From Erpobdella octoculata (Eukaryota > Annelida > Clitellata > Hirudinida > Erpobdellidae), in the NCBI GenBank assembly GCA_963978895.1, contig OZ022239.1, forward strand, positions 32,809,454 to 32,873,453: a stretch of 64,000 nucleotides of DNA, in the 5' to 3' direction. Made by a program: the position numbers and the translations under genes. Positions 20,758-32,414 of the stretch are shown piece by piece (positions within the stretch are counted from its first letter, which is position 1; the number at the start of each line of letters is the position of its first letter). The notes beneath the pieces were generated by a model. The model was given only the letters and a program-made list of their open reading frames with translations. It was not told where the DNA came from and ran no database searches.

Positions 20758-22430
20758 CAGAGGCGTGTCTTCATATTTCAATCCCTTGCATGCCTTGACC
20801 ATTTTTGTTGCTCTCTTCTGGACTCTTTCAATGGCTTCTATGTCTTTTTTCTTCCATGGTGACCACACACTGACTGCATACTCCAATCTGGATCTAACCA
20901 AAGCTTTGTAAATCAATATAAAAGAATCTTTTGTCAAATCTTTAAAATTTCGTGAAATTACACCTAACAGTAAAAAAACATTTTTTAATTATTTCATAAA
21001 TGTGATCTACAAATGTTAGTGAACTCTGGAATGTAACACCTAAATCTTTTATTTTGTCAAGAAAATTAAGTTCCACTCCTTCTATATTATATAGCCGACT
21101 ATCATCTAATTGGCGTCCATATCTCACCGCAACACATTTACCAGCATTTAGCTTAATTTCCCATTTTTTACTCCAATCTCCTATTGAATTCAAACAGCTC
21201 TGCAATATCAATCGATCATCACTGCTTTTTTAAATCCTTTATATTATTTTCGATTGTCTTCCTGTCGGTCACAAACTTTGAGTCTCAAAATTAACTCACT
21301 TCCCGTTATCCGATCGAGCTGAAATTTGGCACATCGACTTGGGCTGCGAGACAATTGAATCTATCAAAATTTCAGTTTGATCGGAAATTGTATAATTAAG
21401 TTTTTCAAAAAACACCAAATTTTAACGGATTTTTAATTTTTGAATTTGGCTCTGGGCTGTAAAAGGAATTAGTACCGGAAATCTAGGATCGTATATAAAG
21501 GATTTATAATAAAAACTTTGTTTTTATGGGTTAGTTTTTATAGTTTTAAATATTTTGGCGTCGTCAGCGTACATAAACAGCTCCGCCGAGTTATTCTTAA
21601 CTATTTCAAACATATCATTGACATAAATTATGTAAAGTAATGGCCCTAAAACACTACCTTGAGGTACCCCACTTGTAACTTTAAATCCATTAGATGTGCT
21701 ATTATTAACCTTAACACTACTTGTTCTGTTTGTTAAATAATCTTTAATCCAATTAATTAAGCCTCCATTGACGCCATAATTTTCTAGTTTATCAATTAAC
21801 TTTGCATGAGATACACGATCAAACGCTTTTTCAAAATCCGTATATACCACGTCTATTGTTTCCCCTTTATCTAATGCACTGCTCCACATATCCATCAATT
21901 TTAACAACTGAATTGTGGTTAACTTTCCTCTCGTAAAGCCGTATTGCCTATAATCTAGAAGCTTATTTCTATCAAAATGTAATATTAATTCATCCTTAAT
22001 CAATGATTCTAACAGTTTACAGCAGATACAACTTAAAGAGACTGACCTATAATTACTTGCAGTATTTTTATCACCTTTCTTTTAAACTGGGGTAATGATG
22101 GTATACTTCCAATCATCAGGGACCATTTGAGCTTGCAGTGATTTGTTGTATAAATTGCTTAAATAGCTAGAAATAGAATTTTTACATTCTATCAGAACCC
22201 TTGAAAAAATATTATCTGGTCCTGCAGATTTGTATTTATTTAATTTATTAATTTTATTTTCGACCGCGTATTTGTTTATTATTACTTCCTCCATTATGTG
22301 GACAATAATATTATTGTTAATTGTGGGACTTATTTCTAGACTTTCATTGCTTATATGAACGCTTTTAAAAAATTCAGCTAAACAATTTGCCATATCAACG
22401 TCACAAGTTATAGTAATCAATATTAATCAA
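20758..22430 (-). mobile_element. Broken CR1/jockey-like LINE (reverse transcriptase)
   Basis: Minus-strand reading from 22420: a finger/palm region with KSAGPDNIFSRVLIE, a premature stop near 22082, then DYRQYGFTRGKLTT, DFEKAFDRVSH, TSGVPQGSVLGPLLYIIYV and the catalytic box MYADDAKIF near 21550. After a 276 bp insertion the thumb follows (NSIGDWSKKWEIKLNAGKC). Downstream, past a frame change near 20940, comes RSRLEYAVSVWSPWKKKDIE. The frame runs into the satellite at 20757. The endonuclease half is missing: at about 22430 the sequence switches to the hAT-like chimera. So the copy is dead: 5' truncated, with a nonsense codon, an insertion and loss of the C-terminus. Confidence 0.9.
21231..21506. 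mobile_element. 276 bp MITE inserted in the LINE
   Basis: The ends are a perfect 14 bp inverted pair: TAAATCCTTTATAT at 21231-21244 and ATATAAAGGATTTA at 21493-21506. The block splits the reverse transcriptase between its catalytic box and its thumb. It contains ATCCGATCGAGCTGAAATTT (21309-21328), a word shared with other repeats here. A target duplication could not be defined because both flanks are A/T runs. Confidence 0.65.
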
Positions 22431-23275
22431 TAGTAATCAATATTAATCAACAAGTATGATAAATAATGCTTTCATAAACTAATCTAAATACTCAATCGTG
22501 TGTGAGCTAATAAAAATAATTTAAAATAAAATGAAAAAATCTTAGTGAGAGAGCTTAAGCAACCGTGTAGGATAAGAATATGCTAATTGTTCATCAAGCT
22601 AGGACAGATACACGAGTCTAAATTTCATACGAGTTCGATCGGATGGACCGAAAGCAAGCAATAAGCAATCAATCGATTAAATTTCTATAGCGCTATTTCC
22701 TTGGCGTTCAATAGTGTTCGGACACAAACTTATTAAACAGATAAGTTTTAAGCCCCCGACGGAAAACAGCGAGAGAAGTAGATTTAGTAAGATAAGTAGG
22801 AAGAGAGTTCCAGAGAAAGGGACCAGAGTAGGAAAAAGAGCATTTAGGAAAAGAATGCTTAACAGAAAAAATACGAAAGTGGCTACGAGAGAAAGATCGA
22901 AGACCAGACTTAGGAGGGATTTTTATTAAGTTAGTTAGTTAGGATGGAGAAAGCAATTTTTAATTTTAACCATTATTAAGCAAATTTTAAAAATCACCCT
23001 ATATTTAAGAGGAAGCCAGTGAAGAAGAACAAGAGATGGAGAGATAATTATGAGAAAAGTAAGAAGTGCGAGAAACTAAGCACTAAAAGATTGAAAATAT
23101 TAGCAGTAGGTAGATTATAAGTAGATATAATTCAAAAAGTTTAATAATTACTGTTTTATCAAATAATCTAAATACTATTTCATGGGTGAGCTAGAAAAAA
23201 TATTTTTTCTATTTGGTGGAAAAATCTTGAGGGGGGCCGTGGCCCCACTCAGCCCCCCCCCAATCCACGCCTCTG
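22431..23275 (-). mobile_element. hAT-like chimeric element, copy A (truncated)
   Basis: This is the reverse-orientation relative of the element at 40745-43291. They share the terminal CAGAGGCGTGGATTGGGGG-type end (here AATCCACGCCTCTG ending at 23275), the internal LINE fragment and the flank around 22600-22650. It lacks the second hAT element that copy B carries: the octamer TCTAAATT occurs once at 22617-22624, giving a paralogous empty site. The other terminus is missing where the LINE begins, so copy A is truncated. Confidence 0.8.
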
Positions 23276-23657
23276 CATTGACTTAAACTGTTCCAGAATC
23301 TTCGACAAGCCGACACTTTTTAGCTTTTGGATATTTCTATTTTTGATTTTCAACTACATATCTATGTTCAACTACGACTGGGTTTTATTAAATAAAGATT
23401 TAACTTCTAAGATTTACTAAAGATATTTAAAATTTTTACAAGTTTATCATTTATTTTTCTCAAATGTTTAGGCTGAAATTTGAAGTTTTTTACACGTACT
23501 CACTTTTAATTTGGAACCTCAACAGTATGTTTACAAATATCTATGAATATAGTAATACATACACAAGTTTGCTGGCCAGTCTGTGAACTTCGATAGAATT
23601 ATATTACAATAAATTAAGTTTTAGATATTTTTTAAGGGTTTTTAAGACTACACAAAG
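23276..23657. other. SCFD2 upstream region
   Basis: AT-rich DNA between the chimeric element and the SCFD2 start codon. It presumably holds the promoter and 5' UTR. No specific promoter element is convincing. Confidence 0.4.
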
Positions 23658-23982
23658 ATGCAGCAGGCAGGTCAATTACTGCAAGAGATATCCTTGCAAC
23701 AAGTATCGATGGATGTTCTGGATAGATTGTCCACGTATGTCTACAAATCGCTAGTTTTTGCAGACGACAAGTTTGCAGAAATTCTGCACTGGCACGGTGG
23801 TGTGTCGCTTCTTTTAAGTTATGGGGCTACGGGCGTTAGAGAATTTTCATCATTTGAGGTTGGTATATTTATTGTATTCGTGGACTTAATTTTAATTCAT
23901 AATTAGATCACTTAATTTTAATTTGTAATTTGATTGTTTGTGTGACAAATAATTCATCTATATTTATAAAAATCAATGTTTG

Positions 23983-24043
<61 letters not shown>

Positions 24044-27000
24044 GTCTTTTATGCATTGCTACACCATTCATCCGATCGTAATGAAATTTTCACACAACCT
24101 TGAGAGTCAAGGGGAATCAAATATAGAGAAAAAAAATTTGAAATCCGTCACAAGATGAGCGGAGCGGAACGGGTGAGCGAGCGGGAACTATATATATATA
24201 TATGTATGTGCGTATGTATGTGTGTGTGTATGTATGTATGTGTATGTGCATGTATGTGTGTCTGTGTGTGTGTTTATGTATGTATGTATGTGTTTTTTTT
24301 ACAATATTTCGGCACTAAATGCTCATTCAAAGTATGTATGGGTGTGTATGTATCTATGTAGGTATGTATGTATGTATGTATGTATGTATGTATGTATGTA
24401 TGTATGTAGAATCGGATCTATGGGGGGGGGGGGGCAACTGAGAGCGAAAGAATGAGCGGGAAAGCGACAGGGAACGGATAACGACCGGGAGCGGGAGTGT
24501 GTATGTATCTATGTATGTATGTATGTATGTATGTATGTATGTATGTATGTATGTATGTGTGTATGTATGTATGTATGTATGTGTGTATGTATCTATGTGT
24601 GTATGTATCTATGTATGTATGTATGTATGTATGTATGTATGTATGTATGTATGTATGTATGTAGGTATGTATGTATGTATGTATGTATTTATGTACGTAT
24701 GTATGTATGTATGTATGTATGCATGTGTGTAGAATCGGATCTAGGGGGGGAACTGAGAGCGAAAAAATGAGCGGGAAAACGACAGGGAAAGGATAACGAC
24801 CGGGAGCGGGAGCGCAAGCGGGAAGGTAACGGGAGCGAAAAAGAAACGCATTAGGTAAACCTCTAAAAACCCCGGACAACGCCGGGTGCCCCCGCTAGTT
24901 CATTAATAAAATAAAATGGGTAAATTCTAGTATAGCGTCATGGGTCGATTTAGATAAAAAACACGTTTTAAAAAGGTGTTTAATTCAAATTTAACAGAAC
25001 ACAACCTAGTCACTTGGGAGATGATAATTTGAAACCATAATTAAACATCGTAATGCCTCCCTAATCTTTTTGTATTGTACCATCAAATTATACATAATTA
25101 CTTTATTTATCATTTAATACATAATTATACATAATTACTTTATTTATTATTTAATCAGAAATTGATTACATTTATCCAGAGCGGAGAAGAGAATGAAACG
25201 AAGGCCACGCTTTTTCTCTCTCAGCCTTTGATCGACGACACCCTCGATACGTTGCACGACATCGTCGGAAACAGCTGCTTCACGAATGTCACCATCGTCA
25301 CCAACGTCCATCCGATGATGCAGGCGGTCGCCAGTTTCAAAACCACCGAGGAAGACGCCGCGGAGACGGTGGCGGAACTCGAGCGACAGATGGTATTGTG
25401 GATGAAGGAAAAAACGAATGTAGTGGTTTAAATAGTTTTTTTTTATAATAGCTTATAGTCCTTTACACCAGGTGTTTTAAGACTGATGGTTTATAAATAG
25501 TCTTTTTTTCAATGCCATGTTTGAGAGTGTCATTAGACTGAAGGTGTTTTTGTTGAATTATTAGGTGTTGTTTATTTCTAGTAACTAATTTTAGTTTATT
25601 TTATAAATTCGTATTAACCTTTTTTTTAATCAAAACATTACCAGTTCATTGCCAATTTAATACGGTTGAATTGCTCATGCCTTTCTATTTTTTAGTACAA
25701 GTGGTTGTATAATAATTGCTGGTTGACAGGCGTTTTATTTTTTTTTAATTGTTCAATTAGCTTTCAATCATTCTTTAAACAAAAATTTTTTCCATTTACA
25801 GGCTCATTGCTCCGGCAAGCTGATCTACATTCCAGTGGTCGCGGCCCCTGTGCTTCCTGACCTGTTTACCCTTCCGGGTCACTCTTCCTTCTTTCCTCTC
25901 TTACCAACTGACCTCAATCTACTTTCCGTCAGGCATAAGGTACCATTGTATTGTGTTTTAGTTTATTTTTTCATTTTAGTTGTGACACTGATTAAGTGGA
26001 TGTATAAAACTAGCGAGTTGAGAGTTATATCACTCTTTTTTTAGCTGGTCGGGCAGCAGTCAAGTGAGATCGATTTCAGCCATCTTCCCAAGCAGCTGCA
26101 ACTCAAATATAAAGTTATATAGTTATGTTTATGTTATAACATTATTATTTGCTCACAACATCATCATCATCTCATTATTATTATCTTCTGGTTATTATCA
26201 CCACCTCATTGTTATCACTGCTGTCATCACAATGATGTCACCACCTGAACATCATCGTTATCACCATTATCATCATGCAGCTCACTGCAGCCATCATAAC
26301 TGGTTTAATGTCTTTACCGACTTTTAAATCGAAACAAAATATTAATAACACAGCTGCTGGTCTCCAGCTTGAACAGCCTAGCTGAAGTTTTGAGCTTGTC
26401 CGAGGATATTTTCTCCGTCGGAACAACGAGTGGGATCGTAGCTGACGAGTTGGCATCTTTGCCCTGGAGTAGGAGCAGGAGAAAGGTTATAATGATGATG
26501 ATGAGTTGTAAGATTAATGTCAGTTGCCATAAAGTTGATTTTTGTTATCGATGTGATGTTTGAATTATCTGGAAACTATTTAATTGGGATTAATTGGGTC
26601 ATTGGCAATTTCTAGATGGCCAATCGGAAAGCATCTCTGCTCCTGATCGACAGAACGCTGGACATTGCAAGTGTCGTTCATCACGGTTTCGAGTCACTTC
26701 TCGACAGGATCTTTGACACTCTGCCAAGATTGCATGAGCACTCTGTTGACGTTTGTGTGGACATGTCACCCGTGTGCAGTGTCATCAGGTGAGCGACAAT
26801 AATGATGATGATGATGATAGTGAGGTTGTATAGACACCAGCGGGAAGGATGATCGTGGTGGTTATGATGATGGTTACGAATGATGATGACTCTACTAACA
26901 GGGGTGATAAGTTATGATAGGGCTGAGAGGCATGGCTTAAATTTCAGCATTATTTTTGTGACAATTTGATTAATGGGATTAAATCACAGCAAGATGTTGC

Positions 27001-29833
27001 GACAAACATTTCAATCGATTGCTTATTAGTGTGATAAGAACAAAAGTGACATATTGTTGCTTATCCTAATCACACAGCAATCCAGGTTTCAGCTGTTTGG
27101 CACCTGGCTGTTTGTCACACTCGGACGATCAGAAGTGCGTCACACTCCTTAACGCCATTGCTCTCTTGAGGCAGAAAGTAAGTTAAGTGTCATTATTATT
27201 TATTCACTTCCTTGATTTTTTAGGCACTCAAGTAACATTTTGTTTTGAATTATAATTTTTCTCTGAAATGTGTTTTGTAGTGTATGGAAAATGAGCTTTT
27301 CATAACTGAAGTATGTTAGGTGTCCTCATCACATCATCATCATTGTCTGAAGCTTTTAGCATTCTGTAGATTTTATTTGGCAAATTTTAGTTATTTATTC
27401 CTATAAGTTAGCATCTTATTCTTGCCTTCTGAATTAATTTGCAACTTCAAATCACTATTTATTTTTGGTACTTTGTTGTAATAACTTTTTTTGTTTCAAA
27501 TAACTTTTTTTATATTTCAAATAACTTTTTTTATATTTCAAATAACTTCTTTTTATATTTCAACTAACTTTTTTTATATTTCAAATAACTTCTTTTTATA
27601 TTTCAACTAACTTTTTTTATATTTCAAATAACTTCTTTTTATTTTCAATGATCAGGAAGTTACGTCGGAGCTCAACAGGAGATTGGTGGAAGCTCTGGAG
27701 AAGGAGGGCTTGATCGAGAAAACCGACCAATCCAACACTCTCGATGTCATGCAACACTACATCAGCCTATTCAAGTCAGTCGTTGATTTTTTTTATATTC
27801 TGCAGTTGAACATCAATCTTTTTTTCCTGATTGCATGGCTAAATAGTTTAATTTTTTTTGTTTGATGAGGAAATTGGTATAACTAATCAATAAATATGTT
27901 TGTAATTAATGTCAGGAACTTTAGTTAATCAAATAAGTATGATGTCAGTTAGTTTAACCCCTCGATATCAAACGAATGCCTAATTGAACTTGTAGATGTA
28001 ATTGGCCGAGTATCAGACGCAATTCTGCTCTTCTCCAACTTTCATTGGCCGTTCAGCAAACTCTCAGGAGCCGAAAGTCTGCTAAAGTGGAAAAATTCCA
28101 GATAATTGAAAAGCAGATTCTACAAAGCTACAGCAATGGTGATGATGATGATGATGATTACAATGAAGATGGCAGTTGGGTTGCCATGATTTTAAGACTT
28201 TTGAGAGAGTTTGAAAATGAGAATGATGAAAACAGGGATGGATGGAGGTGAATATTTTTAATTTTTGAAAAACGGTCCTATATTTATTTTGAATAAATTT
28301 TCTTGCATTTGAAGATTGGACGACCTGTTGCAACTCTTGCTCTACTCGTTTTCATTGGACGATCAATGTGGGCAGTCCCTGTCGTCGAGAGATGAAACCC
28401 AATTGGAGGTTGAAATGTGACTGACATTTCGTAATCAAATTAGGTTTTATTACAGAAATTTTGTTTCAGAATATTTAGTGACGAGTTTATTAAATTACTC
28501 ACAGATTGCATTAACCAAGATTTTACTCAAAGAGAAGCTCTCTGAAAATTCCCATGCAGCTCGATTAGGTTCTCCCCATTGGTCAATTCTTTGCTATTAA
28601 TATCTCAAGTTTATTTTTAACTGGCTTACTTATGAAATATTCGTGTGTACTCGTTTATACGATTATGAATTAACGAGTTTTAATTTCTTCGTGATTTCCA
28701 GTTAAGGACTGCAGGACGGAGGCGGAATGTCTTTCCATTGTTCAGGAGCTGATGGACAAGCTGAAAGGTCTATCCGGTGCTAGAAAACATCTGCAGAAAT
28801 ACAAGTTGGTGTTTGTAATAAAATTTTTTTTTATTTATAAGTAGATTATTAGTTTATAATTTATTGGAATGTTATTAATTTGTAATTATACCAAATTACA
28901 ATTGAATAAATGTATTTATAGTTTTATCGCTATTATTTATATAATATAATAACTTTGGTGCATAAATTTTTATTTTTCTCTTTTAAAAGAATATATAAAA
29001 TAATCAGATTTATTAACGACAAAGGTGCTGTATGGACAAAGGTACTGTGACATCTCCTGCTGCTCATCGCCCAATAGCAAAGCAGGTTGTCCACGACGTC
29101 CTTGACCCGAACAACAAACAAGACCTCGTCGACGTCATACACAAGTCGTCCGGAATCGGAGATTTCATAAAGAGCGGGTTCGGGTAAGAAAGGAAATTGT
29201 TAATTTTATACATCAGTTTTCGTTCATTTAATATTATTATTATAATAAATATTTAATTAAAATATTATTGATATTATTTATTTAATATTAATAATAGTAC
29301 ATTTTTAATATTATTTGCTGTACTATTTAAAGAAGCGAAGCTTGCAATGCTGTCAAATTGCCATGCTGCAGTTATATTAATCATTGATGTTTTCATCATC
29401 TTAAAATTCAGGTTTTTCCGGGGTTCTAGCAAGCCGAGACCGGCGGACCACCCCCTCCTGTTGATTTTTTTTATTGGTGGACTCACGGGGTCCGAAGTCA
29501 AACACATAGAGTCAGCTTCCAGGGGGAAGTCTAAAATACAGGTGGGGCACCACTCAAGAATTAAATTATTTAGAATAACTCTTCGTTTTGTAATTCTAGA
29601 ATTAAATTAATATTCAAGCTAATTTTTTTCTATTTGTTTAACTTTTATATTTAAAAAGTAATGCTAATAATAATAATATTAAAAATAAAGTAAACTTTTA
29701 GATGTACTTCAGAATTGCTGAATTTATGCTAATTTTATATTTACTCAAGGTCATGATAGGTGGGACTACAATGGTGACCCCCGAAGATGTCCTTCACCTT
29801 GCTCTACTTCAGGACAACCTGCAGGCCAGGTGA
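23658..29833 (+). CDS. SCFD2: Sec1 family domain-containing protein 2
   Basis: Member of the Sec1/Munc18 family that regulates SNARE-mediated membrane fusion; SCFD2 itself is poorly studied. Fifteen exons: 23658-23858, 25159-25392, 25802-25939, 26045-26113, 26354-26485, 26616-26788, 27078-27177, 27656-27774, 27996-28247, 28315-28408, 28505-28568, 28702-28804, 29025-29183, 29412-29541, 29750-29833. They give 2052 nt, 683 aa, matching the usual SCFD2 length of about 684. Supporting blocks: FAEILHWHGG (N-terminus), PVLPDLFTLPGHSSFFPLLP, ASLLLIDRTLDIASVVHHG (the family's VFVDRTLDL block), CLAPGCLSHSDD, AKQVVHDVLDP and the C-terminal HPLLLIFFIGGLTGSEVKHI. An acidic insert (Asp run) sits near residue 410. 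Intron 1 holds a Helitron-like element. Confidence 0.95.
23985..24043. repeat. TA dinucleotide run
   Basis: About 58 bp of TA with one AAATA interruption, inside Helitron-like copy 1. Confidence 0.95.
24195..24408. repeat. ATGT microsatellite, first block
   Basis: GTAT/GTGT tetranucleotide units, interrupted at 24290-24330, then a pure run to 24408. It is followed by a run of 14 G at 24421-24434. Confidence 0.95.
24498..24731. repeat. ATGT microsatellite, second block
   Basis: More than 50 ATGT units with occasional GTGT or ATCT variants. The context GAGCGGGAGTG before it and AGAATCGGATCTA after it repeat those of the first block, so the whole segment was duplicated inside the Helitron-like element. 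Confidence 0.95.
24918..25000 (+). mobile_element. Single end of the TIR element family
   Basis: GGTAAATTCTAGTATAGCGT followed by CATGGGTCGATTT matches the left terminal repeat of the element at 38706-39811, with further weaker similarity for about 40 bp. No matching right end is present downstream. It starts 20 bp after the 3' end of Helitron-like copy 1, in SCFD2 intron 1. Confidence 0.65.
27480..27648. repeat. Minisatellite, about 26 bp unit, 6 copies
   Basis: Units of ATTTCAAATAACTTTTTTTA type repeat up to about 8 bp before the SCFD2 acceptor at 27655. The T-rich units therefore form the polypyrimidine tract of that acceptor. Confidence 0.85.
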
Positions 29834-31882
29834 TGACTCACAAGCTCCTCGTTCAAGACATTCACTCGTTCAGTGATTAAATTAGTGTCAATTTAATGAC
29901 ATTTCCAGCAATGCCAGCCAAGATGACACAATAGCTCTTTTCTGCAAAATCGTTCATTGACTGATGCACTAACACTACTTTCATGTTTCGTGTTTTCTTT
30001 TTTTAAATTTTTTTGTTTGTGAGTCTTTCGTTTGGTCACTGGAATGATAGTTTTACCTCTGCACTGCAAATCAGAATGCAGAATTTTGTTACCCCCCTCC
30101 TACTAAAACCAAACACCAGATTCAGTTATGCAAAGCCAAATAGTTTTTTTTTCAATTTGCTTATATTAGGAAACAAATTATGTTGCTCTCACATAATCAT
30201 ATATTTAACGAACAATGGTGGCTGCAAAACTGAATGAGTTTATTGCATAAATTTATATAGTTTAAAACCAAAAAAATTCTAGAAGATATAAGAACAATGA
30301 AGGTAGGAAATATTTCATATTTCAATAGCAACCCAAGAGTAACAATATTTGTTCCAAAAAAATCCAGCTAAATGCCGCAGCTGTTAACAATGATGACGAC
30401 AATGAAGTGATAGAAATGTCACAAAAGATGTCGATGTTGCCAGATGTAACAATGAAATAAGAACAAGTGTCAGATGTTTCGATCATAGTACTTCAATCCA
30501 GATTTAGATAATTCTCGGTGAATTTCAATAGCAACCCAAGAGTAAGAGAAGATTTTGAATCAAAATGTTAAAAGAATTCATTCAAAAATTAAAAAAAACC
30601 GATTAAAGATAAAACAACCCGACTGGTATTAAAATATAAAACAAAATTTAATGAAAAACGTTTTTTTTACAAGTTTCACCCGAATAAAAATCAACAAAAC
30701 ACCACTTTCTGTTAAATTCCTATGCAAAAAATCACACAAATCTTGAAAAGCTGTTCATAATGTGCAAAAAAAAAAAAGAGAACATTATTTATATTTTTAA
30801 GGTGACAATAATATTTCGCATTCAAGTTGAGAACACCAATTTTAGTCGGAAGACGATTCAAGCATGTGATTTTGCACCGAGCTAGGTTAAGAAATTGGAT
30901 TGTTTAAGCACACAAGCAATGAATTTATTAACCATGTGTTAGAATGACAAATACATGTACACTCAAAAACTATCAAAGCAGCGATTCATTAACAATGGCA
31001 GGAGAGAAAAAAAACGAGTGTGCATAGCTATATTTTAAGTTAGTCAATTTAACACAAAATTATTTACAATTGTTGTTTCAAGAAGGCAGGTGATTTATGA
31101 ACATAAATTTAAATATGCACAATAGTATGAACGTGTAAATATATGAATATCTAAATAAATATATGTGTAAGTGAAGGTATGTACAGTAGTATGAACATCT
31201 ATATAAATATATGCATAACAAAACATGCAAAATAACAAACCCAATTATTAAACACTTATAAAAAAATAAGCAAAAAAGTTTAAAGGGGCAAGGGCGGGCC
31301 ATCCTTCGGTCACGTCGCCCCTAGCTCCTAAAAATAAAAAAAGGTATCAAACATTGGGGGTAATGGCCATATTATCTCACCCCCAGGCCATAGTAGGGCA
31401 TTCAAAAAACAGCATCATGCTTAATAGAAAGAGCAGTACAATAAATCTTGAGAAGAATCGGAACATTTTTTTATCTTCGTTTTTTGTCAAATTTAAAATG
31501 AGCTTATGGCCATTTCTTTGTCCCAGGCCATTGTGGGACATTTTGGACATGCAATGTAATTAATTACAGGACATACAACGTAATCAATTACAACACATAC
31601 AGTGTAATCAATTACAATACATACAGAGTAACAGTTAATGGAAATGTGTCTAAGAGTGGTTAAATGTAAAAACATGATTTTTTTTAGCTGTATACATTTT
31701 TATATATTGTTATTTTTTTTATCTTTTATATATATTTTTATCATTTTTTTATCTTTTATATATATTTTTATCATTTTTTTTATCTTTTATATATATTTTT
31801 ATCATTTTTTTTATTATTTTTAGTCATTTTTTTCATTTTTACTTTTTAAGATTTCTTATTTGTTCAGCAATGAACAGAATGG
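29834..31882. other. Intergenic region between convergent genes
   Basis: AT-rich DNA between the SCFD2 stop and the stop of the minus-strand gene at 31883. It contains diverged duplications (30310-30350 with 30520-30560; 31360-31405 with 31503-31548), a 24 bp minisatellite of ACATACAGTGTAATCAATTA type at 31560-31630 and a T-rich 30 bp minisatellite at 31700-31812. No gene-like frame or RNA gene is seen. Confidence 0.55.
31810..31815 (-). terminator. Candidate poly(A) signal for the TAZ-like/kinase-like gene
   Basis: AATAAA on the minus strand, 68 bp after the stop at 31883. Placement is right, but the region is T-rich and low complexity. Confidence 0.4.
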
Positions 31883-32190
31883 TTAATCCTCAGCTTGGCA
31901 TTTCAAAGAGAGCATTTCAAAACCCTGTCGCAAGCCATCCAGTCCTATACGACTAGTGTGATCCTGCAGAAAAAAATGATAAAGATGTTAAAATTCTGAT
32001 TCAACATGTGATTTTAGTCACAGCTGTTTTTACACATTCCTTTCTGAAGTTAACATTTTCTACTAAAACATCTCACAGCTTGTTTAGCAAATTTTGCCAT
32101 CCTTTCTCTCTATTTCTGGCTACATAATCATGTTTTGGTGATGCATACAGAACAATTAATGATATGGATAGAATTAAATGTGAACAATTC

Positions 32191-32241
<51 letters not shown>

Positions 32242-32321
32242 AAACTACAATTATTTTTTTTTTTAAATTAAAAAAATTATTAATAAATTATTAATAAATA
32301 ATAATGGCCTTGAAGCCATTC

Positions 32322-32414
<93 letters not shown>

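Larger units (their letters stand above)
23957..24898 (+). mobile_element. Non-autonomous Helitron-like element, copy 1
   Basis: The 5' end is TCTATATTTATAAAAATCAATG, preceded by host A (write-out here exceeds need, key part TCTATATTTATA). The 3' end is a hairpin CCCGGACAACGCCGGG (24871-24886), 12 bases, then CTAG (24895-24898) followed by host T. TC start, hairpin about 12 bp before CTAG, and insertion between A and T are the Helitron hallmarks. The interior holds CATCCGATCGTAATGAAATT, TA and ATGT microsatellites, and two GAGCGGGA-rich blocks, the second being a duplicate of the first. No replication initiator/helicase gene is present. It lies in SCFD2 intron 1. Confidence 0.8.

Noticed and set aside
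20758..20767. CAGAGGCGTG at the satellite/LINE junction, a 10 bp match to the hAT-like terminal repeat, suggesting copy A might span 20758-23275
   Set aside because: The flanking octamers GCACCAAG and CATTGACT do not match, and the same bases fit the LINE codons after KYED with a one-base shift. Left as coincidence unless genomic copies show otherwise.
19399..20798. Cys/Trp/Gly/Val-rich and His/Pro/Thr-rich open frames over the satellite
   Set aside because: Frames arise because the GCACC decamer array has no stop codons in several frames; the periodicity follows the repeat, not protein constraint.
24155..24879. Met-Tyr-Val-Cys and Ile-His-Thr-Tyr repeat frames
   Set aside because: Translations of the ATGT microsatellite in the Helitron-like element.
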